A stretch of 23,501 nt of DNA from assembly GCA_943913645.1 (NCBI GenBank), contig CALTYZ010000027.1, positions 1-23,501 of the forward strand, written 5' to 3'. The translations under genes were made by a program, and so were the position numbers. The notes under the pieces are model-generated. The model saw nothing but the letters and a program-made list of their open reading frames with translations, ran no database searches and was not told where the DNA came from. Source of the DNA: an uncultured Corynebacterium sp. GTDB lineage: Bacteria; Actinomycetota; Actinomycetes; Mycobacteriales; Mycobacteriaceae. Of the stretch, positions 7,406 to 14,244 are shown piece by piece. Every line of letters begins with the position of its first letter. Positions within the stretch are counted from its first letter, which is position 1.

Positions 7406-8962
7406 GTGTCAGATCGGACTACTACCACCTGGCCAAACCCGGCCCAGCGGGTTCAGCCCGGCCGGACTGAACCGCTAGCGCAGGGCTGGGTTGAGTTTCT
7501 CGGCGGACCAATGGGGCGCTTCGCGCAGATCGGCCGGGCACGGTTTTTCACGCCGCTGCGCGCGACTTTCGCCCTCGCCTACCTTTTGCTCTCTTTCGGC
7601 GCGCTGTCGAAGGCGAACTGCGCTATGGGCAAACCGGATGATAACGGTGTGCTCCAGCTCAACTGGGGTGGTTCGCGCCAATACACCTCGTTTTGTTACA
7701 GCGACATCGTCCCCCTCTACGGCGCGCGTGGCCTGAACACTCCCGGGTTTGTCTACGACTACTCCTGGGTCGAAGACGGCCTGACCCGCTACATGGAGTA
7801 CCCGGTCCTGGCGGGGTTGTTCCAGCAGTTCGCGGCGTTTGTGTCGCGCAATACCTATTTCCTCGTTGATTGGTTATTGCCCGCGGTGGGTTGGTATTTC
7901 TGGGTCACTGCGCTGTTTTTGTCCATCATTTGGATTTGCACCGCGCGCATGGTCGCCGAGCTGGCTGGTAACCGCGTGTGGGATACCCTGCTTGTCGTTG
8001 GGTCCCCACTGCTGATCATGCACGCGTTTACGAACTGGGATATCCCCTCGATCTTCTTGCTTGTCGCCGCGTTGCTCGCAGCGCGCAACAAGAAGTTCTG
8101 GCTTGCGGGAATTCTCATCGGTGCCGGTACCGCTTTTAAGCTGTGGCCGCTTTTCGTCCTCGGCGCATACCTCACTATCGCAATTCGCCGACGTCGCTTT
8201 GCGCCGTTTTTCACTATGACGCTTGCCGCCGCGGTGACTTGGCTCGCCGTCAATGCCCCCGTTTACTTCCGCAACCCGGACGCATGGGCCGAGTTCAATC
8301 GGCTCAACACCGAGCGCGGATGGGAGTGGACCACCATTTACGCGGTGATTTCGCGTGCAACCGGATGGGGCGGGTTCGATCCTGCTGGCACGACCCCGGT
8401 GATCCTCAACACGCTCACCTTCGTTTTGTTCGCAGCCGGTTGCCTTTGTGCGCTGGTGATGGGTGTGAAAGCACCCAAGGAGCCGCGGGTTGCACAGCTG
8501 CTGACTCTGATCGTGGGCTTCTTCTTACTCTTCAACAAGGTCTGGAGCCCCCAATACTCGCTGTGGCTGGTGGTCCCGGCAGTGCTTGCGGTGCCTTACT
8601 GGCGGCTGCTGCTGAGTTGGATGACCGTGGACATGATGGTGTGGCCAATCCTTATGTGGCATATGCACGGTGTGGAAAATTTGGGTGTTCCCGGTGCGAT
8701 GCTCAACCTCATCATCATTGTGCGCGATGGGTTCATCATTGCGATCATGGTAGCCGTCATCCGCCAGATGTTCGGCAAAACTGTCGACATTGTCGCCCGC
8801 GACCACAACGGACACGACCCCCTGCTGACCACGCCTGACCAATGGCACGAACCTGCTGTCTCCTCCGCTGCACCTACAGCCAGCGAGTCCGCAGACAGCT
8901 CCGAGCCGACGGGTACTGCGGATGCTGCGGATGCCACGCAGCTTAGGGAGCAGCGCGCATGA
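7406..8962 (+). CDS. GT87/DUF2029-type polytopic membrane glycosyltransferase
   Basis: The 518-residue protein has about ten hydrophobic helices and a polar C-terminal tail of about 60 residues rich in Ser, Ala and Thr. The layout fits the GT-C superfamily, in which polyprenyl-phosphate sugars are used on the outer face of the membrane. The GT87 family includes mannosyltransferases of lipoglycan assembly in mycolic-acid bacteria. The homologue at this location in M. tuberculosis is Rv0051 (from memory). Substrate and product cannot be told from sequence. The start is GTG 7406, with GCGAGG about 8 nt upstream. It lies 71 bp after ponA and overlaps the next gene by ATGA, so it is part of an envelope operon. 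Confidence 0.85.
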   Translation: MSDRTTTTWPNPAQRVQPGRTEPLAQGWVEFLGGPMGRFAQIGRARFFTPLRATFALAYLLLSFGALSKANCAMGKPDDNGVLQLNWGGSRQYTSFCYSDIVPLYGARGLNTPGFVYDYSWVEDGLTRYMEYPVLAGLFQQFAAFVSRNTYFLVDWLLPAVGWYFWVTALFLSIIWICTARMVAELAGNRVWDTLLVVGSPLLIMHAFTNWDIPSIFLLVAALLAARNKKFWLAGILIGAGTAFKLWPLFVLGAYLTIAIRRRRFAPFFTMTLAAAVTWLAVNAPVYFRNPDAWAEFNRLNTERGWEWTTIYAVISRATGWGGFDPAGTTPVILNTLTFVLFAAGCLCALVMGVKAPKEPRVAQLLTLIVGFFLLFNKVWSPQYSLWLVVPAVLAVPYWRLLLSWMTVDMMVWPILMWHMHGVENLGVPGAMLNLIIIVRDGFIIAIMVAVIRQMFGKTVDIVARDHNGHDPLLTTPDQWHEPAVSSAAPTASESADSSEPTGTADAADATQLREQRA

Positions 8963-9150
8963 TTGGTGTTACAACACTGTTCGGCATCGCATCGATTGTC
9001 ATCGGCTTTGGGCTCATTGCCGGGGCGTTTATCGCTGTCATGCGTGAGCGCAAACGCCTTGCTGTTGGCCTTGGTGTGCTCGCCCTGGTGTTCATCACGA
9101 TCATTCCTGTGGGGCTGGCGCTGTTTGTCGCAGTGCCGAATCCGGTGTAG
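8959..9150 (+). CDS. Small two-helix membrane protein, coupled to the GT87 gene
   Basis: The protein has 63 residues with two hydrophobic helices (about 2-27 and 36-58) separated by the basic stretch RERKR. Its ATG overlaps the glycosyltransferase stop as ATGA (8959-8962), and AGGGAG (8945-8950) lies 8 nt before the start, so translation is very likely coupled. This supports a functional partnership such as a small subunit or stabiliser of the glycosyltransferase, which is inference. No family was recognised. Confidence 0.75.
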   Translation: MIGVTTLFGIASIVIGFGLIAGAFIAVMRERKRLAVGLGVLALVFITIIPVGLALFVAVPNPV

Positions 9151-9273
9151 CGGTTCCGGTGGCTGCGGCCGGTGAGCTGGGCGTCGATACGCAGCTGGCC
9201 AAAGAATCGCGATTTCTTGCCGTGCCAGCGGTGGGGTACGGTGGTGAGGTTGCTTGACGTAAGCGACCCTCCT

Positions 9274-9296
9274 GCTACCACCACCCGGGTGGTAGC
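9274..9296 (+). promoter_or_regulatory. Hairpin/palindrome upstream of rpsF
   Basis: GCTACCACC (9274-9282) pairs perfectly with GGTGGTAGC (9288-9296) across a 5-nt loop. An alternative 14-bp palindrome, ACCACCCGGGTGGT, spans 9280-9293. It lies about 35 bp before the rpsF start. If transcribed it could be an autoregulatory element; S6:S18-binding leaders upstream of rpsF are known in many bacteria and carry a CCG and a GGTAG-like strand. If the TATAAA at 9300-9305 is a -10 element, the palindrome would instead sit in the promoter as an operator. Sequence alone does not decide. Confidence 0.45.
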
Positions 9297-9331
9297 CGAT
9301 ATAAACACGACCATAGGAGGTGATGAGGTCC

Positions 9332-9619
9332 GTGCGTCACTACGAAGTAATGATCATCCTCGATCCACAGCAGGATGAGCGCACCGTTGCCCCGTCGCTG
9401 GATAACTATCTCGAGGTTGTCCGCAAGGAAAACGGCAAGGTGGAAAAGGTTGATGTGTGGGGCAAGCAGCGCCTTGCGTACCCGATCAACAAGAAGGAAG
9501 AGGGCATTTACGCCGTTATCAACCTCGAGTGCGGTGCTGATACCGTCGCCGAGCTTGATCGCGTTCTCAACCTGAATGAGACGGTCATGCGCACAAAGGT
9601 GCTGCGTACTGACAAGTAA
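9332..9619 (+). CDS. rpsF: Ribosomal protein bS6
   Basis: The 95-residue protein starts MRHYEVMIILDPQQDE and has the S6 core VWGKQRLAYPINKKEEGIY, with VMRTKVLRTDK at the end. It binds the 30S platform together with bS18. An exact Shine-Dalgarno AGGAGGTGAT (9315-9324) lies 7 nt before GTG 9332, which fixes the start. In-frame GTG 9320 and ATG 9323 overlap that ribosome binding site and are unlikely. It is the first gene of rpsF-ssb-rplI. The usual rpsR gene between ssb and rplI is absent, so bS18 must be encoded elsewhere, as I recall for Corynebacterium. Confidence 0.97.
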   Translation: MRHYEVMIILDPQQDERTVAPSLDNYLEVVRKENGKVEKVDVWGKQRLAYPINKKEEGIYAVINLECGADTVAELDRVLNLNETVMRTKVLRTDK

Positions 9620-9674
9620 GAGCAGCTAGGCTCTGTTCCACAGATTCCCAAAAACAGGTTAGGAGCACACGATC

Positions 9675-10307
9675 ATGGCTCAAGGTGATACCCCAATCAC
9701 CGTGGTTGGCAACCTCGTCGCAGACCCCGAACTTCGGTTTATTCCGAGTGGTGCCGCGGTAGCGAACTTCCGCATCGCCTCGACACCGCGCGTGTTCAAC
9801 CGTGAATCGAACCAGTGGGAAGACGGCGAGGCACTGTTTCTCACCTGTAACTGCTGGCGCCAGATGGCTGAAAACGTTGCTGAATCCCTGACCAAGGGCA
9901 TGCGCGTGATTGTCAATGGCCGGCTCAAGCAGCGTTCCTACCAGACCCGCGAGGGCGAAAACCGCACCGTGTTCGAAGTCGAGGTCGACGAGGTCGGCCC
10001 GTCGTTGAAGTACGCGAGCGCGAATGTCACCCGCACACCGCGCGATGGCGGCCAGGGTGGCAATTACGGTGGCGGCCAAGGTGGGCAAGGCCAGGGTGGC
10101 CAGGGCTTCCAGAGCCAGGGTGGTTTCGGCGGCGGTGCAGCTGCCGGTGCGGCCGGTGGTTTTGGCGGCGGCCAGGGCAACCAGGGCCAGTCACAAGGCC
10201 AGGCGCAGGGTAACCAATCCCAAGGCAACCAGCCTGATGATGATCCGTGGAATTCCGCACCTCCTGCCGGTGGTTTCGGTGGGATGGACGATGAGCCTCC
10301 GTTCTAA
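9675..10307 (+). CDS. ssb: Single-stranded DNA-binding protein
   Basis: The 210-residue protein has an N-terminal OB-fold at about residues 1-115 (ITVVGNLVADPELRFIPSG, FLTCNCWRQMAENVAESLTKG, GRLKQRSYQTREGENR). A Gly/Gln/Asn-rich linker of about 75 residues follows, and the protein ends in the acidic tip DDEPPF that recruits replication and repair partners. TTAGGAG (9658-9664) lies upstream of ATG 9675. The linker is built from repeated GGC-CAG type codons, giving short imperfect DNA repeats at about 10045-10230 that may vary in length between strains. It is co-transcribed with rpsF and rplI and sits close to dnaB, as in other actinobacteria. Confidence 0.97.
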   Translation: MAQGDTPITVVGNLVADPELRFIPSGAAVANFRIASTPRVFNRESNQWEDGEALFLTCNCWRQMAENVAESLTKGMRVIVNGRLKQRSYQTREGENRTVFEVEVDEVGPSLKYASANVTRTPRDGGQGGNYGGGQGGQGQGGQGFQSQGGFGGGAAAGAAGGFGGGQGNQGQSQGQAQGNQSQGNQPDDDPWNSAPPAGGFGGMDDEPPF

Positions 10308-10356
10308 GCTGACGTAACCCACAGATAATTTTTCACGTAAGGAAGGTTAGGATTCG

Positions 10357-10809
10357 ATGAAACTGATCCTCACCGCTGCCGTTGACAAGCTTGGAGAGCC
10401 AGGCGACATCGTCGAGGTCAAAAACGGCTACGGACGTAACTTCCTGCTCCCCCGTGGTCTAGCCATCGTGGCTAGCCGTGGTGCAGAGAAGCAAATTGAA
10501 GACATTAAGCGCGCGCAGGCCGATAAGCAGGTACGCGACATCGAGCACGCAAAAGAGCTGCGTGACCAGTTGGACCAGCTCACGGGTGTGAAGGTGTCGG
10601 TGCGCACCGCTGAAAACGGCAAGCTGTTCGGCTCTGTGAAGCCTGCGGATATCGCTGACGCTGTCAAAGCTGCGGGCGGTCCGACTTTGGATAAGCGTCG
10701 CATCACCGTTCCGAAGGGGCTGGTGACCAAGACCGGCGGTTACCAGGTCAAGGTGAATCTCCACCAAGACGTGGAGGGCAAAGTGAACTTTGAGGTCGTC
10801 GGAGCTTAA
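10357..10809 (+). CDS. rplI: Ribosomal protein bL9
   Basis: The 150-residue protein has the conserved N-terminal domain MKLILTAAVDKLGEPGDIVE with NGYGRNFLLPRGLA, the long connecting helix, and a C-terminal domain with NGKLFGSVKPADIADAV. It binds 23S rRNA and supports reading-frame maintenance. GGAAGGTTAGGA lies upstream of ATG 10357. It is the last gene of the ribosomal-ssb operon and is followed by a strong hairpin terminator. Confidence 0.97.
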   Translation: MKLILTAAVDKLGEPGDIVEVKNGYGRNFLLPRGLAIVASRGAEKQIEDIKRAQADKQVRDIEHAKELRDQLDQLTGVKVSVRTAENGKLFGSVKPADIADAVKAAGGPTLDKRRITVPKGLVTKTGGYQVKVNLHQDVEGKVNFEVVGA

Positions 10810-10866
10810 ATTTCAAGCTTGGCGACGAGTGGGCAACCCTACCCCCACTCCAACGACAACAGCACG

Positions 10867-10925
10867 GCAACGGCGTGGACACAGATGAGCTTGTGAGGAG
10901 CTTCGGTGCCCACGCCGTTGCTTTA
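10867..10925 (+). terminator. Rho-independent terminator of the rpsF-ssb-rplI operon
   Basis: GCAACGGCGTGG (10867-10878) pairs over 12 bp with CCACGCCGTTGC (10910-10921) and is followed by TTTAT. The loop is 31 nt, longer than usual, and may hold a smaller inner stem (GAGCTT/AAGCTC-like bases). The T-run is on the plus strand, so it terminates rplI rather than the convergent ATPase gene, whose stop codon lies within the T-run side. Confidence 0.75.
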
Positions 10926-12356
10926 TCTAGTTAGTTCACGTGCCCGGGTCACGTCCAGCATGTACTGCGCGATGCCGGTGGGGTCAGCCAGATAATCACG
11001 CATCGCTCGAAATGTTGTGGTCGCTTCCAGGTTCACCTCGCGTGCTATGTCCTGGTCGGTGATTTCGATGATCTCTGCGTCGGGGATGGCCAACAGGATT
11101 GGTGAGTGCGTCACCATGATGATCTGTGCGCCGGAGGCGGCAAGCTCGTGCAGCATGGCAAGCAGTGCCATTTGGCGCACTGCTGACAGGCCTGATTCGG
11201 GCTCGTCCAGCAGGTAGACGGCGTCCGGGATGAAGTGCTCAACGAGCAGCATCACGGATTCGCCGTGGCTCATATCATGCAGGTTATGCGCGCTCGGGCC
11301 GGCATCGCCAAGCTGGGTCGCGGCATCGAAGTGCGTATCGCCGCGCAGGAAGTAGCCTTGCTTGGCATGTGGGCTCAGGGTGATCTCTACGTGTGTAGCC
11401 AGCGGACTGGGTGGGCCTGTGGTGGAGACGGTGTAGGCGCCGCCGGTGCGGGGAAAACCGTACTGGGTGGCGATGGCTTCGAGCAGTGTGGACTTGCCGA
11501 CCCCGTTGTCGCCGGTGATGATTGTGATCGGGTGGGTAAAACCAAGTGTGGTCAGGTGGCGTACCGCGGCGACGTCGCGCACCCAGGTGTGCGAAAGGGC
11601 GTGGGTTTCATCCTCAGGCAGGCGCTTGATCGCTTTCAGCGGCAACGTGGCTGCGGGCATGTGGTGCTCCCCGATGAGGTAGCGCGCGGTGCCGGTGGGA
11701 TCAGCGATGAATTCGCGGTAGGCGGTAACCGGCTCGCACTTCTCGAATGAGATCGAGGTGATGGCGCTGTCTCCAACATGCAGCAGGGTTGCGTCAGGGA
11801 TTCCGAGCAAGATGGGCGAATGTGTCGCCATGATGATCTGTGAACCAGCCTCAGCCAGGTGCCACAGTAGCCCAAGGAGTTCCAGTTGGGCGAAGATGGA
11901 CAGCCCGTCTTCTGGCTCATCAAGAACAAACAGGGACCTCGTGCCGAAACGTTCCCGGAAGATGCGCATCAACCCTTGCCCGTGGCTCGCGCAGTCGAGA
12001 TCGGACAGTGAATCTCCGATCGAGCGGTAGTAGCCCACCAGCCCGGTGTAGGTTTCTCCACGCAAAAAGAAGACATCGTGGGGGTTAGTGCTGCGGGTGA
12101 TGGTCAAGGCCTGCCACAGGCGTGAGACCGAGTCGGTGGTGGCGAAGTTCGCGTGGCGGGAGCCGCCTTCGGGGTTTGCTCCGCGGGCGACGGCGATGGC
12201 TTCGACGAGTGTGGATTTTCCGGAGCCGTTGTCGCCGGTGAACACGGTTATGGGTGTGCGAAACTCCAGCGGTGTTGCCGCTAGGTGGTCGACGATGGGA
12301 AGGGTTGCAGCGTAGCCTTCCACGGGCGCGTCGAGGCGGACCCTGTCGACGAACAT
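10923..12356 (-). CDS. Protein with two tandem ABC-like/AAA ATPase domains (COG3910-like)
   Basis: From ATG 12356 the protein has 477 residues and holds two full ATPase modules. Each has a Walker A (TGDNGSGKST near residue 40; TGDNGVGKST near 285), a signature-like SHG motif (SHGQGLMRIF; SHGESVMLLV), a Walker B (LFVLDEPEDGLS; VYLLDEPESGLS) and an H-loop (MATHSPILLGIPDA; MVTHSPILLAIPDA). Single-domain relatives are about 240 residues, so this looks like an internal duplication and fusion. No nuclease or membrane domain is attached. The role is unknown; related ATPases occur in DNA repair and defence proteins. TAGATT lies 7 nt before the ATG, suggesting a leaderless transcript. The start was moved from an upstream ATG (12461) that would give a non-conserved N-terminus. 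It is divergent from dnaB. Confidence 0.85.
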   Translation of the reverse strand: MFVDRVRLDAPVEGYAATLPIVDHLAATPLEFRTPITVFTGDNGSGKSTLVEAIAVARGANPEGGSRHANFATTDSVSRLWQALTITRSTNPHDVFFLRGETYTGLVGYYRSIGDSLSDLDCASHGQGLMRIFRERFGTRSLFVLDEPEDGLSIFAQLELLGLLWHLAEAGSQIIMATHSPILLGIPDATLLHVGDSAITSISFEKCEPVTAYREFIADPTGTARYLIGEHHMPAATLPLKAIKRLPEDETHALSHTWVRDVAAVRHLTTLGFTHPITIITGDNGVGKSTLLEAIATQYGFPRTGGAYTVSTTGPPSPLATHVEITLSPHAKQGYFLRGDTHFDAATQLGDAGPSAHNLHDMSHGESVMLLVEHFIPDAVYLLDEPESGLSAVRQMALLAMLHELAASGAQIIMVTHSPILLAIPDAEIIEITDQDIAREVNLEATTTFRAMRDYLADPTGIAQYMLDVTRARELTR

Positions 12357-12363
12357 GGGCACA

Positions 12364-12369
12364 AATCTA
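12364..12369 (-). promoter_or_regulatory. -10 hexamer of the tandem ATPase gene, predicted leaderless
   Basis: On the minus strand TAGATT lies 7 nt before the ATG ending at 12356. A DnaA-box-like nonamer (12372-12380) sits immediately upstream of it, inside the expected -10/-35 spacer. DnaA binding there would be expected to block this promoter. Confidence 0.4.
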
Positions 12370-12371
12370 CC

Positions 12372-12663
12372 AGTGGACAACTTCGGATGAGATGTGGACA
12401 GCTGTGCTGAAAAGTATGCAAATTTCACCACATCGGCGGCATTGAAGTGCAATAATAGCAACTGGTGATACCTAAATCCGAGAGTTATGCACCGGATTTA
12501 TGGACATCAGTACAGCGTGAATATAACTGTTCTGAACTGTGCATATGTGAAATCTTGCAGGTAATTCCGAACTATTTGTCCACAGGTTGTCCACAAGCGC
12601 TCGGGAGCCGGTGTGGGTAAGTCGTCGAAAAGCGACGAAGCTATGCACAACCCCTGTGGATAA
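12372..12663. promoter_or_regulatory. Cluster of six DnaA-box-like nonamers in the dnaB upstream region
   Basis: The 386-bp non-coding region 12357-12742 holds six nonamers matching TTRTCCACA with at most one mismatch. They are TTGTCCACT (minus, 12372-12380), CTGTCCACA (minus, 12393-12401), TTGTCCACA (plus, 12576-12584), TTGTCCACA (plus, 12587-12595), TTACCCACA (minus, 12612-12620) and TTATCCACA (minus, 12655-12663). The two plus-strand boxes are 11 bp apart, one helical turn. Weaker matches occur at 12485 and 12641. A more AT-rich stretch (about 12405-12575) separates the two groups. TTGTCCACA is the common actinobacterial form of the box. No other gene is seen in this region; the dnaB promoter must lie in its right part. 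Confidence 0.7.
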
Positions 12664-12742
12664 CTCATGGACAGGTTTGCGCTGAACGGGGAAATTCAGC
12701 CTCTGCGCGGTAGGGTAAAGCGGGTGAGTGAAAGGGGAGCCA

Positions 12743-14230
12743 ATGGCCGCCGACGAGAGCTTTGCCGACTACGTACCGCCGCCTGAACCGAGTGAACCGA
12801 GCTTTGGGGACACAGTCACCTTTCCCGCGCGCAATGGTGCACGGAGCGGAACTAGCGCAAGCGGCTCAACGCGGGCGAACTTCAACCGCTCCCGCACGGA
12901 CCTGCAGGAGTACCGCACTCCCCCATATGATGAGCGCGCTGAACGCAGCGTCCTCGGTGCCATGCTGCTCAACCCCGACGTGGTGGTCGATATTGTCGAC
13001 CGGCTGCGCGCGGACGACTTCTACTACCCATCGCACCAGTTGATCTTCAGTGCCGTGGTGGACCTTTATGCCGATGGCAGTGAGATTGACGTGCTGATTG
13101 TCGCCGGCCGTCTTGACCGGTTCAACCAGCTTGAGCGCGTTGGCGGGGCACCCTACCTGCACACCCTCATCTCAGAGGTGCCCACAGCTGCGAACGCCAT
13201 GTACTACGCGCACATTGTGGAGGAGAAATCCATCCTCCGCCAGCTAGTCAACGCCGGCACTCATGTCGCACAGCTTGGCTACGAGGGCGAAGATGGCATG
13301 GAGATTGAAGCGCTGGTGGACATGGCCCAGCAGGAAGTCTTCAACATTGCCAAAAATGACCGCGGGCAGGACTACCGCTCTTTAGCCGATTTGCTCAAGC
13401 CCACCATTGATGAGCTCACCCAGATTGAGGCTGGTGGCGCACTCGATCAGGGGGTACCGACCGGGTTTATTGACCTAGACAAGCTGACGAATGGTCTGCA
13501 CGCAGGTCAAATGGTGATTATCGCCGCGCGTCCTGGTGTGGGTAAATCAACATTAGCGCTTGATTTCATGCGCTCATGCTCGATTCACAACAACAAAGTC
13601 GCCGTCATCTTCTCGCTGGAAATGAGCGCCTCCGAGATCACCATGCGCCTGCTATCTGCAGAAACAGAGATCAAACTCGCCGCCATGCGCTCTGGCCAAA
13701 TGGAGGAACGCGACTGGGAAAAACTCACCCACCGGCTCACGGAGATCCAGAACGCGCCACTGTTTATCGACGATTCTCCAAACCTCACCATGATGGAAAT
13801 CCGCTCCAAGGCCCGCGCGATTAAACGCCAGCACGGCCTGGACCTGGTGGTGTTGGACTATTTGCAGCTGATGAGCTCAGGCAAAAAAGTGGAATCGCGC
13901 CAGCAGGAAGTCTCGGAGTTCTCCCGCCACCTCAAACTGCTAGCCAAAGAGCTTGAGGTGCCCGTGGTGGCTATCTCGCAGCTCAACCGTGGGCCTGAGG
14001 CGCGCACAGACAAAAAACCGCAGCTAGCTGACCTGCGTGAATCCGGCTCCCTGGAGCAGGATGCGGACATGGTGTTTTTGCTCTACCGGCCCGACTCACA
14101 AGACCGCGACGATGAACGCGCCGGTGAAGCCGACATTATTGTGGCCAAGCACCGCGGCGGCCCGATTGACACCATCCCGGTGGCGCACCAACTGCACTAC
14201 TCCCGGTTTGTCAACATGGCCCACGGCTAG
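12743..14230 (+). CDS. dnaB: Replicative DNA helicase DnaB
   Basis: The 495-residue hexameric helicase unwinds DNA ahead of the replisome. After a polar 50-residue extension, the N-terminal domain starts at PPYDERAERSVLGAMLLNPD, and the RecA-like domain starts around residue 200. Visible motifs are Walker A ARPGVGKSTLALD (Lys 268), FSLEMSASEI, the Walker B-like LVVLDYLQLM, and the late motif RESGSLEQDADMVFLLYRP. The P-loop is uninterrupted, so the intein found in some mycobacterial DnaB proteins is absent. ATG 12743 was chosen with AAAGGGGAG upstream; GTG 12728 is an in-frame alternative. It has the DnaA-box region upstream and the MFS gene convergent 14 bp downstream. Confidence 0.96.
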   Translation: MAADESFADYVPPPEPSEPSFGDTVTFPARNGARSGTSASGSTRANFNRSRTDLQEYRTPPYDERAERSVLGAMLLNPDVVVDIVDRLRADDFYYPSHQLIFSAVVDLYADGSEIDVLIVAGRLDRFNQLERVGGAPYLHTLISEVPTAANAMYYAHIVEEKSILRQLVNAGTHVAQLGYEGEDGMEIEALVDMAQQEVFNIAKNDRGQDYRSLADLLKPTIDELTQIEAGGALDQGVPTGFIDLDKLTNGLHAGQMVIIAARPGVGKSTLALDFMRSCSIHNNKVAVIFSLEMSASEITMRLLSAETEIKLAAMRSGQMEERDWEKLTHRLTEIQNAPLFIDDSPNLTMMEIRSKARAIKRQHGLDLVVLDYLQLMSSGKKVESRQQEVSEFSRHLKLLAKELEVPVVAISQLNRGPEARTDKKPQLADLRESGSLEQDADMVFLLYRPDSQDRDDERAGEADIIVAKHRGGPIDTIPVAHQLHYSRFVNMAHG

Positions 14231-14244
14231 CGGCCGCACGCGGC

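Noticed and set aside
10045..10230. Short GGC-CAG repeats as a CRISPR-like or mobile repeat
   Set aside because: They encode the Gly/Gln linker of SSB; spacing is irregular and there are no spacers.
12357..12742. The DnaA-box region as the main chromosomal origin
   Set aside because: oriC in this group lies beside dnaA and dnaN, neither of which is in the window. The cluster is kept as a regulatory or accessory DnaA-binding region only.
13500..13600. Intein in the DnaB P-loop
   Set aside because: The Walker A motif is continuous and the protein has normal length (495 residues).
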